DNA of 6,269 nucleotides, from assembly GCA_021647145.1 (NCBI GenBank), contig JAKIVF010000156.1, forward strand, positions 1 through 6,269, given 5' to 3'. The notes below the pieces were generated by a model. The model was not told the origin of the DNA, did not search any database, and saw only the letters and a program-made list of their open reading frames with translations. This DNA is from Methylococcaceae bacterium. Lineage in GTDB: Bacteria; Pseudomonadota; Gammaproteobacteria; Methylococcales; Methylomonadaceae. The position numbers and the translations under genes are program-made. Of this stretch, positions 1 through 6,243 are shown piece after piece; within the stretch, counting starts at the first letter, position 1, and the number at the start of each line of letters is the position of its first letter.

Positions 1-93
1 TGGTTATTTTTTAACCTGATCAAAGTTAAAAGTTTAAGTTAAATTTTCATTAATAGATATTTATTATTTTTCAATACCTTACAAAGTCATCTA

Positions 94-124
94 CTGATTC
101 GGCGGAAGCTTGTGGGTAATCAGG
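94..124 (-). repeat. Diverged copy of a dispersed repeat (left copy)
   Basis: Read on the minus strand, this segment aligns without gaps to 6110-6140 on the plus strand, with 24 of 31 positions identical. The match begins with the exact 11-mer CCTGATTACCC and then scatters, including a shared GCC and AAT. Beyond the aligned block both copies continue into a CTTTG-containing stretch (CTTTGTA here, CTTTGCA at the right) after a small length difference. The two copies are inverted relative to each other and bracket both genes. A single 11-mer inverted match would be unremarkable in 6 kb; the extended similarity is what supports a shared origin. Confidence 0.5.
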
Positions 125-337
125 TAACTGTTTGAGTGAATCATTAATAGATTCCAAAACTTTCCTCTATAACTATATTGTGAAAAATTAAGAAATGACT
201 TATATCAATAGAAATACTAAATACTTTTTTAGTGGTTTTCTACTTTAATTTGATTTCTATTTTTAAAAAAATGTGTTAGTGTTTACAAAAAAAATTGTGA
301 CTCAGCGCTCACTTTTATCCTAAAAAGGTTGGTTGGG

Positions 338-346
338 TGTTATAAA
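338..346 (+). promoter_or_regulatory. Candidate extended -10 promoter for the large hydrolase gene
   Basis: TGT followed by TATAAA fits an extended -10 element (TGn plus a near-consensus hexamer). No good -35 hexamer sits 16-18 bp upstream, which is tolerable for extended -10 promoters. Transcription would start near 353 and give a leader of about 250 nt before the start codon at 604. A second, weaker option is TTGAAT at 376-381 with TATTTT at 398-403, 16 bp apart. In DNA this AT-rich either could be chance. Confidence 0.3.
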
Positions 347-367
347 CAGTGATCCCACTGATTTTTC
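347..367 (+). terminator. Small hairpin with T-tail (terminator or attenuator candidate)
   Basis: CAGTG (347-351) pairs perfectly with CACTG (356-360) around a 4-nt loop, and ATTTTTCT follows at once. This is the shape of a short intrinsic terminator on the plus strand. It could end a transcript entering from the left of the window, or act in the leader of the large gene. The 5-bp stem is short, and the candidate promoter next to it would start transcription inside the hairpin, so both calls cannot be right. Confidence 0.3.
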
Positions 368-591
368 TAGGTTTATTGAATAGTATCTGAAGTAGTCTAT
401 TTTCTTAATGTTAGTAAGTGGGAAAGATCGTTATGACTTGTACCGCATGCCAACATCTAGAAGTAATACTGCTAAATAATCTGTCAATAGAAATTACAAG
501 TGCGGTTTGTTGGAATAAGCAAACAATAATTCAACGCAATAGAAATCAAGAATTTCAAAGTCATTATTTTTTTAAAATTATCGTTAACTTT

Positions 592-595
592 AAGG
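592..595 (+). promoter_or_regulatory. Ribosome binding site deciding the ATG at 604
   Basis: AAGG lies 8 nt upstream of the ATG at 604, a normal Shine-Dalgarno position. The ATG opens a textbook signal peptide. This supports 604 as the true start over the in-frame GTG at 418, which would bury the signal peptide 62 residues inside the protein. Confidence 0.7.
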
Positions 596-603
596 TCTAT
601 GAA

Positions 604-3600
604 ATGTCTATTAAAAATAATATAAGGCCAGTCTTGGTTCTTACTCTTTTACTAAGTTTGACTAATCCGTTATTGTCTTTTGCTAGTTCAAATATTGCTG
701 ATTGGGCAAAAATGGCTCGAACCGGAGGTTTTGATGCTTGGGTTGAAATGACAGACCAGGAAATTACCGACCTTATTAATAAGCGTGTTGCTGAAAATGT
801 GTCTGTTATTGAAGTGGATTCTGGTTTAAGCCAATATTTGAATGAAACAGAGTTTCAGAATCAGATTAATTTTCTTAACAGAGTGACAACTTTAGCTAAT
901 AATCAAAACTTGAAGACAGTTGTTTATTATCCTGCCTTAGAAGTAATCACTGATAATGGTGAAACGTCAGCAAATACCATGTTTAAAGATCATCCGGATT
1001 GGATTCAAAGAGGTATTGATGGAAAAGCAAATGTTTTTTATGGTTCTCAAGAAGTATGGGTTGATCCAGGAGCTGAGAGCGCATGGGTTTCACCTAATAC
1101 AGGGTATAAACAATATTTTATAGACCGGGTAAAAAGATTAGCGGCTACTGGGCTTAATGGTATCTGGATTGATGTGCCTATTTACTTGGGAACTGGTGCT
1201 TCATGGGCTGGGGCAGAGCCTGCAGCAAGCTCTGTATTTTTTTCTTGGAGTCAGGCACAAGGATTAAATAATGGTAATGGCTATAATGTGCCAACTCGGG
1301 TTGACTGGACTAGTCCCAGTTTTAAAGCTTGGGTGCGATGGCGTCATGAAAATTTAGCTGGTTTTTTAAATGATGTTCGAGCTGCTGCTCATCAGGTTAA
1401 TCCTGATTTTATGGTCATCATTGAAAATTTTCCTGCGGATTATATGGATGCTAGTGAGGCAGGTTTAGATGGAAACTATCGTGTCAGTGCAAATAACTTT
1501 CTTCGAGTGTGGGAAATTGATAGCGTTTCAAACACGAAAGCAATGAGTTGGTCTTCTATTGAAGAGTTTAGTAATAAAATTACTATGTATAAATGGGCTC
1601 GTGGTGTTGATAGAGAAAATCCAACATGGGCTTTTTCTTATGGTTATAAACCATTAGATGCAGGGTTAACTATGGGGGCAGCTTTAGTAACAGGTGTTTC
1701 TCCTTTTGAGTCGCAAACCCCCGATATGACTAAAACGGTTGATTCTAATTTTCGTTCTCGATGGTTTGGTTTTATTCGTGATCATGAGCAAGCACTTTTG
1801 AACACTCCTCATCAGGCTAAAGTAGGCATCTGGTACAGTTCTGCCACACGTGATTTTCAAGATTACAAAGCGGGTGGTGGTTATGGTATGTACATAACAA
1901 CGACAGCTCCCACAAATGATCCTGATTGGTGGGCATCAGAACCGGGTGATAGTCCTGTACCTAAGCCTCACCTTGGCGGATATAGAGGTGCTGCCCATGC
2001 GCTTATTAAGTCTCATATCCCTTTTAAAATCATTACAGACCCAGGAAACCCCGCAGAACAATTAGCTGGAGTACAGTTTTTGTTGCTACCAAGTGTTGCA
2101 GCAATGTCAGACTCAACTGCTGATTTGATTAAGTCTTTTGTCAATAATGGAGGGACTGTTTTAGCAACAGGCGAATTACCAGGAACACTTGATGAACTGG
2201 GTAACCGTAGAAGCAACAGTATTCTGAAAGACCTGTTTAATTTTCCTGAAGGTTTAACTTCAACAGAACGAACAAGTATTGTGGGTAAAGGTGTGGCCGT
2301 TTATAACCCAAGTGCTCGTGGTTCTGATCTATTTGCAACTGTTGGTGATGTTAACATTGCAAATGAAGCACTCAGTACAGTTGAGCAATTAATTAAAATT
2401 CATGTAAAAGAAGAATTTTTAGTCGATGCTGTTGATGGTGTTCATGTAGAAGTTGGAAAGCAGTCTGACACAAAACACTTTTTGTATGTTCTTAATTATT
2501 CAGGACTCCAACAACCCATTGTTTCTTCTCCTCAACAGATTTCAATTGATTATCGTGTGCCAGAGGGATTCAAAGTAGCCAGTGCTTCTGTTGTAACGCC
2601 AGATATAAATGGTCAAACAGGTAGCCTTCCTGTTTTACATTCTGCAGAATATTTTTATAAAATTAGTTTGAACGTGGATCAGTTTGCTTTAGTGGAGCTT
2701 AATTTAGAGCCTGTTTCGGCAGTTGCCCCACAAGGGGGGCCCGTATTAACTTGGTTAAATGATGACCGAAAAGTTGCAGCAAAAAGTGGAATGAATTTTA
2801 TTAAAAATTCAATGAGGCATTCTGGTCAAATTGCACCATTGTCATATGGTATTTATACTAACCTTATTAATGATAGTGGCCTAACAGAAATATATGCTCA
2901 CGGACATCATGTAACGGCTGAACATATGGGGCTTATGCTCAGGGCATCAGCATGTATGGGAGATACAGCTGCCTATCAACAATCTTATCAGTACGTTGAT
3001 GAAGTCATGGTTGACCCAGTTTATAATTTGGTTAATTGGGCGATTGATCGGGAGAAATATAGACCGTTAGTCTCCTTGGATGATGGGTGGATAAATTCCA
3101 ATGCACCGTTAGATGATTTTAGAGTGATTAGAGGAATTATTGAGAGTTCATTTACAACTAATAATCCAGATTCTAAAAATTTAGCAGAAACTTTATTAAC
3201 AGGGCTGTACTGGACTTCTGTAACGGATAGGGATCATAAAACAGTGCTTCAATTTCCTAGATACCCAAATGGATTGGTTGGCTATGCTTGGGATTGGAAC
3301 GGAACAACAGATTCAACATTAAACCCTGTTTCTATTGCAACTGGTATTGGGAAATTAACTACCGATCCGATTCCTGTAGATTATAACGATCTGTATGTAT
3401 TAGGTGAGGCAGCTAAAATGAATCCACGCTGGCTACCTTTACTGGCATCATCAACAGATTTGCTCCTTGATTCTCAAATTCCTTTTGTTTCTGGTCTTTT
3501 TTATAACGGATATCAAGATAATGACACATGGACAGGTGATTTTGAAAATCGTGATACTAATCAGGGTAAGCATCTAAAAACAATTCAAACCTTATGGATT

Positions 3601-4071
3601 GCTTTACATCTTGCTCGTGCATCTGAGCTTGATTCAACTTTATTAGATCAACAAAGGCGTGATAATGCTTTAACTGCAGCGCAAAATAGTTTAAGTTTCT
3701 TTAAAAATTATTACGTTGCTAATAATAAAATTCCGGAATATTTTACTTTTGCAGGTACCGAAGTCGCAAATTGTACAAGCCCTAATGTACCGGATGGCTG
3801 TTTAATACATAGTGATGAAAACTTAATTGCTGGAGAAGCAAGAATATATGCTTTATTAGCAAGACTTTCATTACTTCTTGATGATACTGGTTTTGCTCGG
3901 ACACTGATCGATCAAAAAATTATGACTGATCGTATTACTGACACTAACGATCCACGTTATGGGCTAATTGGTGCTTCCACAACAGGGGAAGGTGATGCAG
4001 AAGCCTGGAATGTTCTTGAGTCAGTTCTAACACTTTGTTTAGAAGCCTCGAGGCTTCGAATTGTTGATTAA
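604..4071 (+). CDS. Secreted multidomain glycoside hydrolase-like protein (TIM barrel plus alpha/alpha-toroid)
   Basis: The product is 1155 residues. Residues 1-27 form a Sec signal peptide: basic start, hydrophobic core, probable cleavage after S-F-A. About 30-400 reads as a TIM barrel of the GHL6/GH42-like type. HPDW (130-133) followed by an RGIDGK stretch, and the strand GIWIDVP (186-192, D190), resemble putative hydrolases with a catalytic Asp at a strand end. VIIEN (E274) and WEID (303-306) are further acidic candidates. Residues 405-560 look like the class I glutamine-amidotransferase/beta-galactosidase trimerisation fold. A beta-sandwich follows (about 607-703). Residues 720-1155 are helical and resemble a six-hairpin (GH8-like) toroid: VTAEHMGLML (E773) recalls the GH8 acid motif and PLDDFRVI (D837, D838) the Asp motif, but the GH8 signature is not fully kept. 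C1057 and C1066 may form a disulfide. Likely role: extracytoplasmic polysaccharide hydrolysis. Substrate is unknown. The gene is intact and convergent with the lyase-like gene. Confidence 0.75.
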   Translation: MSIKNNIRPVLVLTLLLSLTNPLLSFASSNIADWAKMARTGGFDAWVEMTDQEITDLINKRVAENVSVIEVDSGLSQYLNETEFQNQINFLNRVTTLANNQNLKTVVYYPALEVITDNGETSANTMFKDHPDWIQRGIDGKANVFYGSQEVWVDPGAESAWVSPNTGYKQYFIDRVKRLAATGLNGIWIDVPIYLGTGASWAGAEPAASSVFFSWSQAQGLNNGNGYNVPTRVDWTSPSFKAWVRWRHENLAGFLNDVRAAAHQVNPDFMVIIENFPADYMDASEAGLDGNYRVSANNFLRVWEIDSVSNTKAMSWSSIEEFSNKITMYKWARGVDRENPTWAFSYGYKPLDAGLTMGAALVTGVSPFESQTPDMTKTVDSNFRSRWFGFIRDHEQALLNTPHQAKVGIWYSSATRDFQDYKAGGGYGMYITTTAPTNDPDWWASEPGDSPVPKPHLGGYRGAAHALIKSHIPFKIITDPGNPAEQLAGVQFLLLPSVAAMSDSTADLIKSFVNNGGTVLATGELPGTLDELGNRRSNSILKDLFNFPEGLTSTERTSIVGKGVAVYNPSARGSDLFATVGDVNIANEALSTVEQLIKIHVKEEFLVDAVDGVHVEVGKQSDTKHFLYVLNYSGLQQPIVSSPQQISIDYRVPEGFKVASASVVTPDINGQTGSLPVLHSAEYFYKISLNVDQFALVELNLEPVSAVAPQGGPVLTWLNDDRKVAAKSGMNFIKNSMRHSGQIAPLSYGIYTNLINDSGLTEIYAHGHHVTAEHMGLMLRASACMGDTAAYQQSYQYVDEVMVDPVYNLVNWAIDREKYRPLVSLDDGWINSNAPLDDFRVIRGIIESSFTTNNPDSKNLAETLLTGLYWTSVTDRDHKTVLQFPRYPNGLVGYAWDWNGTTDSTLNPVSIATGIGKLTTDPIPVDYNDLYVLGEAAKMNPRWLPLLASSTDLLLDSQIPFVSGLFYNGYQDNDTWTGDFENRDTNQGKHLKTIQTLWIALHLARASELDSTLLDQQRRDNALTAAQNSLSFFKNYYVANNKIPEYFTFAGTEVANCTSPNVPDGCLIHSDENLIAGEARIYALLARLSLLLDDTGFARTLIDQKIMTDRITDTNDPRYGLIGASTTGEGDAEAWNVLESVLTLCLEASRLRIVD

Positions 4072-4084
4072 AAAATTGTAATAT

Positions 4085-4133
4085 TTTTGTGTGTAGGTAA
4101 CTGGTGCATAAGTCCGGTTACCTACAAAAAAAG
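4085..4133. terminator. Strong convergent intergenic hairpin
   Basis: GTAGGTAAC (4093-4101) pairs perfectly with GTTACCTAC (4117-4125). A T-G wobble and two G-C pairs extend the stem inwards to 12 bp around a 9-nt loop. Flanking Ts (4084-4088) and As (4126-4132) can pair and lengthen it. The position between two convergent stop codons suits a bidirectional terminator. However, the T-run precedes and the A-run follows the stem on both strands, opposite to the canonical order, so it may instead work as an mRNA 3'-end stabiliser or transcription block. Confidence 0.45.
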
Positions 4134-4176
4134 CGGATATAATTTTTTTCTATTGATACTGATGACTAGGAACGAA

Positions 4177-4199
4177 GTAGAACATATTCTATTTTCTAC
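4177..4199. terminator. Weak AT-rich hairpin between convergent genes
   Basis: TAGAA (4178-4182) pairs with TTCTA (4187-4191) around the tetraloop CATA, with TTTTC directly after it on the plus strand. GTAGAA (4177-4182) can alternatively pair with TTCTAC (4194-4199). It is a possible secondary terminator for the large hydrolase gene. The stem is short and AT-rich, so confidence is low. Confidence 0.25.
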
Positions 4200-4233
4200 A
4201 CCTTATTTTGTTATCAATGAAAAGTTATGTAAT

Positions 4234-5736
4234 CTAATGCGTGATAGGTTCTGTTGAAAAGATAAAATCATCAAAATCAATTGTCTCGTTTCGAGTGGGA
4301 GCCCACTGAGACCCTTCGCCGCCGAAGAAAGTGCTGAAGTAAAATCCATCAATAGCAAAACTATTTACTTTTCGGTACCGCATATCGCGTTTGTCTAATT
4401 CTAATACGCCATTATACCAACCTTGAAGTATGCCATTATTATCACTAGGGGAGTTCATTACGATTCGTTGTTCGACTTGCACCCATTCATTAGCAGGGAA
4501 TTGAATGGTTTCGTCTTTGCCCCATGTGTTGACATCGCCCCAAGTGTTCTTCATATTAGCACTGTAGACATAAAAAATAGCTGTTGTTTTGGCACGCCAC
4601 ATCATACGAGCACTCCAGCCATCATAACCGGTTGCTTTCTTACCATTAGTATTACCATCACCACCCCACAGGCCAGGTAGTTTTCCACCTTTTACGGGGT
4701 TGAAGTTTTTGGCAAAACGAATCTTGTATGAAATATAAAGTTCGTTGTAGGTTGTGCCAAACGCATCTGAGAAATCAACCTTCCATATGGCTCCTCCGTT
4801 CTCTGGTCCTACACCTCCTTTTGGGTAGTTGACGCGGATAAAACGGTTGTTTGATTCATTAACAACTTTGACTCTGTCAAAGGCTTCTGACCAGCGTACA
4901 CCAGGCCAGTCACGCTTGATATCTGAATGGGTGTAATTACCGAGAGGACTTTGAGAGAAGTTAAGATGAAAGATTCTTTGGTCACTAGGGTTAGGGTTAG
5001 GGTTAGGGTTAGGGTTAGGGGTGTTTTCGAGGCCAGGGAAGAGAAGCGTAGGTTTGTGAGCACTACTTGCTGCATCAAGAGTTCTTATCCATATCCCCAT
5101 CCAGGGTGAAACCTCTGTTTCTTTTAATGATATATATTTTTTACCATCATAATACCAGCCCTGGTTTTCTACAAAGCCTGCCGTTTGCATTTCTTCCAGT
5201 GTACAGCCAGCAGTGTCTCCGCAGGTGCTATCATTTAAAGCTGTTTTACCTCGCAATGCTGACCAGCTAAATGAATAATGGAAAGGGTTGGAAATAAGCT
5301 GCGATTGGTTTGAGCTATTACTGATGAGTGTTTTTTCAAAACATGAGGATTGCGTACATTGTGTTGATTTTTTTTGAGTTACAGGTTGGCTGCCAGCTGG
5401 CATGTCTAATAAGGTTTGATCAGAAAAACTAATAATCCAGTATCCTGTTCCTATCTGTAATTCATCTTGTATATCAACATCATCATAGCTATTTTTTTCT
5501 GAGTTATAGCTTATTAACTTCCAGTCAACACCATAATCGCCATCAATATCATCTGAAAAAATAGCCTCAACTGTATTGGTACCAGCTGGTGCTTTGCAAG
5601 GAATACCTATAAGTTGCCATTGGTTTGAGTTTAAAGGGGTTGTTACTTTGCAGTCATTACTGTCAGCGTTAGCATAGAGATTAGTTGCGACTAGCAATAG
5701 AATGAGTCCATGAAAAATATTATATTTCTTATGCAT
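4234..5736 (-). CDS. Secreted PL14-like polysaccharide lyase with Pro-Asn linker
   Basis: The product is 500 residues. Residues 1 to about 24 are a signal peptide (MHKK, hydrophobic core, cleavage near Y-A-N-A). Residues 25-235 form an accessory module: a W-QLIGIP strand, an acidic SDDIDGDYG stretch, a GTGYWI motif (96-101), and a second half ending in WMGIWIR (212-218). C29, C47, C127, C132, C172 and C178 could form disulfides. Residues 238-251 are a Pro-Asn repeat linker. Residues 254-500 match the PL14 fold: KGGKLPGL (349-356), WSARMMWR (374-381), YVY (389-391) and STFFGG (468-473). S375, R377, Y389 and Y391 have the spacing of Ser219, Arg221, Tyr233 and Tyr235 in the Chlorella-virus lyase vAL-1 (recalled from the literature), and K352 is close to Lys197. 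Beta-elimination of alginate- or glucuronate-like polymer outside the cytoplasm is therefore likely; exact substrate is inference. No clear Shine-Dalgarno precedes the ATG. Confidence 0.8.
   Translation of the reverse strand: MHKKYNIFHGLILLLVATNLYANADSNDCKVTTPLNSNQWQLIGIPCKAPAGTNTVEAIFSDDIDGDYGVDWKLISYNSEKNSYDDVDIQDELQIGTGYWIISFSDQTLLDMPAGSQPVTQKKSTQCTQSSCFEKTLISNSSNQSQLISNPFHYSFSWSALRGKTALNDSTCGDTAGCTLEEMQTAGFVENQGWYYDGKKYISLKETEVSPWMGIWIRTLDAASSAHKPTLLFPGLENTPNPNPNPNPNPSDQRIFHLNFSQSPLGNYTHSDIKRDWPGVRWSEAFDRVKVVNESNNRFIRVNYPKGGVGPENGGAIWKVDFSDAFGTTYNELYISYKIRFAKNFNPVKGGKLPGLWGGDGNTNGKKATGYDGWSARMMWRAKTTAIFYVYSANMKNTWGDVNTWGKDETIQFPANEWVQVEQRIVMNSPSDNNGILQGWYNGVLELDKRDMRYRKVNSFAIDGFYFSTFFGGEGSQWAPTRNETIDFDDFIFSTEPITH
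4985..5021. repeat. Telomere-like TTAGGG array encoding the Pro-Asn linker
   Basis: On the plus strand there are five perfect tandem TTAGGG units (4991-5020), preceded by one CTAGGG (4985-4990) and followed by an extra G. The minus-strand reading gives alternating CCT/CCC and AAC codons, hence the Pro-Asn linker at residues 240-250. Because the unit is 6 bp, gain or loss of units keeps the frame. Six GGG runs separated by TTA also make it a potential G-quadruplex on the plus strand, which is the template strand for the lyase gene. Confidence 0.9.
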
Positions 5737-5758
5737 TTTTATTAGTTTATTTTTATAG

Positions 5759-5778
5759 AAGGGAGGAAGAATGTATTT
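5759..5778 (+). repeat. AAGGGAGG...ATGTATTT motif, copy 1
   Basis: AAGGGAGG (5759-5766), 4 nt, then ATGTATTT (5771-5778). The same two octamers recur at 6011-6033 with a 7-nt gap. This copy sits 22-42 bp upstream of the lyase start and could be a regulatory site read on the minus strand. On the plus strand it looks like a strong Shine-Dalgarno ahead of an ATG, opening a frame of only 10 codons (5771-5803); I do not call that a gene. Confidence 0.4.
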
Positions 5779-5882
5779 CGAGTGCTACACTGTTAGAACA
5801 TAACTGGTAATAGAGCAGTGATACTTGAAATGGGTTTTAGCTGTCTTTTGATAAATACCCTTTGGAATAGGTTTTGTAGAGA

Positions 5883-5896
5883 GTCTTTGTAAAGAC
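5883..5896. promoter_or_regulatory. 14-bp dyad, possible operator upstream of lyase gene
   Basis: GTCTTT and AAAGAC form a perfect 6-bp inverted repeat around GT, about 147 bp upstream of the lyase start codon. It could bind a dimeric regulator. It also overlaps AGAGTCTTTG, a 10-mer found again at 6144-6153 within the right-hand repeat region, so it may instead be part of a repeat fragment. Confidence 0.3.
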
Positions 5897-5964
5897 CGTT
5901 GTGTAAAGTAAGGAATAAAACCATGCTGGGGGAAAATTTATTTCTATCAAGTTAAGTTAGTAGG

Positions 5965-5984
5965 CTTTAATTCAAAAATTAAAG
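5965..5984. other. Perfect 8-bp hairpin with tetraloop
   Basis: CTTTAATT (5965-5972) and AATTAAAG (5977-5984) are perfect inverted repeats around CAAA. The stem is AT-rich. A T-rich stretch follows on the plus strand (5985-5997), but no plus-strand gene ends here, so a terminator role is not supported. It could be an operator or a remnant of a repeat. Confidence 0.35.
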
Positions 5985-6010
5985 TTATGTTGTTTTTCAG
6001 ACTATTAAAA

Positions 6011-6033
6011 AAGGGAGGTCTGAATATGTATTT
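6011..6033 (+). repeat. AAGGGAGG...ATGTATTT motif, copy 2
   Basis: AAGGGAGG (6011-6018), 7 nt, then ATGTATTT (6026-6033), the same two blocks as at 5759-5778. The frame opened by this ATG ends after three codons. CAGAC (5998-6002) and GTCTG (6018-6022) could pair around it. Sharing of two octamers in one order and strand within 260 bp is unlikely by chance. Confidence 0.4.
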
Positions 6034-6109
6034 TTAAATAAGCATATTTTGTGCCAAAAAAACTCTTAGACCTAGTTGGAATACGTAAAAAGAAATTTAT
6101 TTAAACCTT

Positions 6110-6140
6110 CCTGATTACCCGTGAGCCTCAGCCAAATGAG
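6110..6140 (+). repeat. Dispersed repeat (right copy)
   Basis: This is the plus-strand partner of the left copy at 94-124 (24 of 31 identical on the opposite strand). It is followed by an imperfect hairpin, ATAGAG (6142-6147) with CTCTAT (6159-6164), and then by the two-hairpin palindromic element. The block 6110-6243 may therefore be one repeat unit, with only its first part recognisable at the left of the window. Confidence 0.5.
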
Positions 6141-6172
6141 AATAGAGTCTTTGCAGCTCTCTATAGGCCTCG

Positions 6173-6243
6173 CCATTCCCGAAGTCTTTTATCGGGAATC
6201 TATTATTGTTTGTTAGATTCCTGCTAAGAGAATGCAGGAATGA
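6173..6243. repeat. Two-hairpin palindromic intergenic repeat
   Basis: Two perfect 8-bp stems, each with a 9-nt loop, stand side by side: ATTCCCGA (6175-6182) with TCGGGAAT (6192-6199), and ATTCCTGC (6217-6224) with GCAGGAAT (6234-6241). GGAATCTA (6195-6202) can alternatively pair with TAGATTCC (6214-6221), and the ends CATTCC (6174-6179) and GGAATG (6237-6242) are also complementary. This layout, with CATTCC/GGAATG ends and an inner AATCTA/TAGATT, resembles the short palindromic repeats scattered in many proteobacterial genomes (dRS3/REP/MITE-like). No transposase is present. Confidence 0.65.

Larger units (their letters stand above)
1..603. other. AT-rich non-coding left flank and leader
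   Basis: I see no convincing gene here. The stretch is very AT-rich, with many A and T runs. It holds a degraded repeat copy (94-124), an 11-bp direct repeat CATTAATAGAT at 48-58 and 142-152 that could be chance, a weak promoter candidate and a small hairpin with a T-tail just after it. A reading frame stays open from a GTG at 418 into the large gene. Its 62 codons give a mixed, non-secretory peptide ahead of a clear signal peptide, so I treat 418-603 as untranslated leader. Confidence 0.6.

Noticed and set aside
48..152. Direct repeat CATTAATAGAT at 48-58 and 142-152 as iterons or a CRISPR remnant
   Set aside because: Only two copies of an AT-rich 11-mer, with no further spacing pattern; chance is likely.
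296..313. CRP-like site (TGTGA and TCACT)
   Set aside because: The half-sites are 8 bp apart instead of the 6 bp of a CRP site, and the second half is imperfect.
418..603. N-terminal extension of the large gene from a GTG at 418
   Set aside because: It would bury a clear signal peptide 62 residues inside the protein, lacks a good ribosome binding site, and the ATG at 604 has AAGG at proper spacing.
2013..2216. Minus-strand open frame of 67 codons inside the hydrolase gene
   Set aside because: It lies wholly within a well-supported coding region and shows no recognisable protein features.
4423..4680. Plus-strand open frame of 85 codons opposite the lyase gene
   Set aside because: It is antisense to the conserved PL14-like domain and reads as unstructured shadow sequence.
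4809..5109. Open frames across the TTAGGG array in other frames (Leu-Thr and Val-Arg repeats)
   Set aside because: They are shadows of the lyase gene kept open by a repeat without stop codons; they have no start signals or family features.
5771..5803. Ten-codon frame with a strong Shine-Dalgarno-like sequence
   Set aside because: Too short to support as a gene without conservation; kept only as part of the repeated-motif finding.
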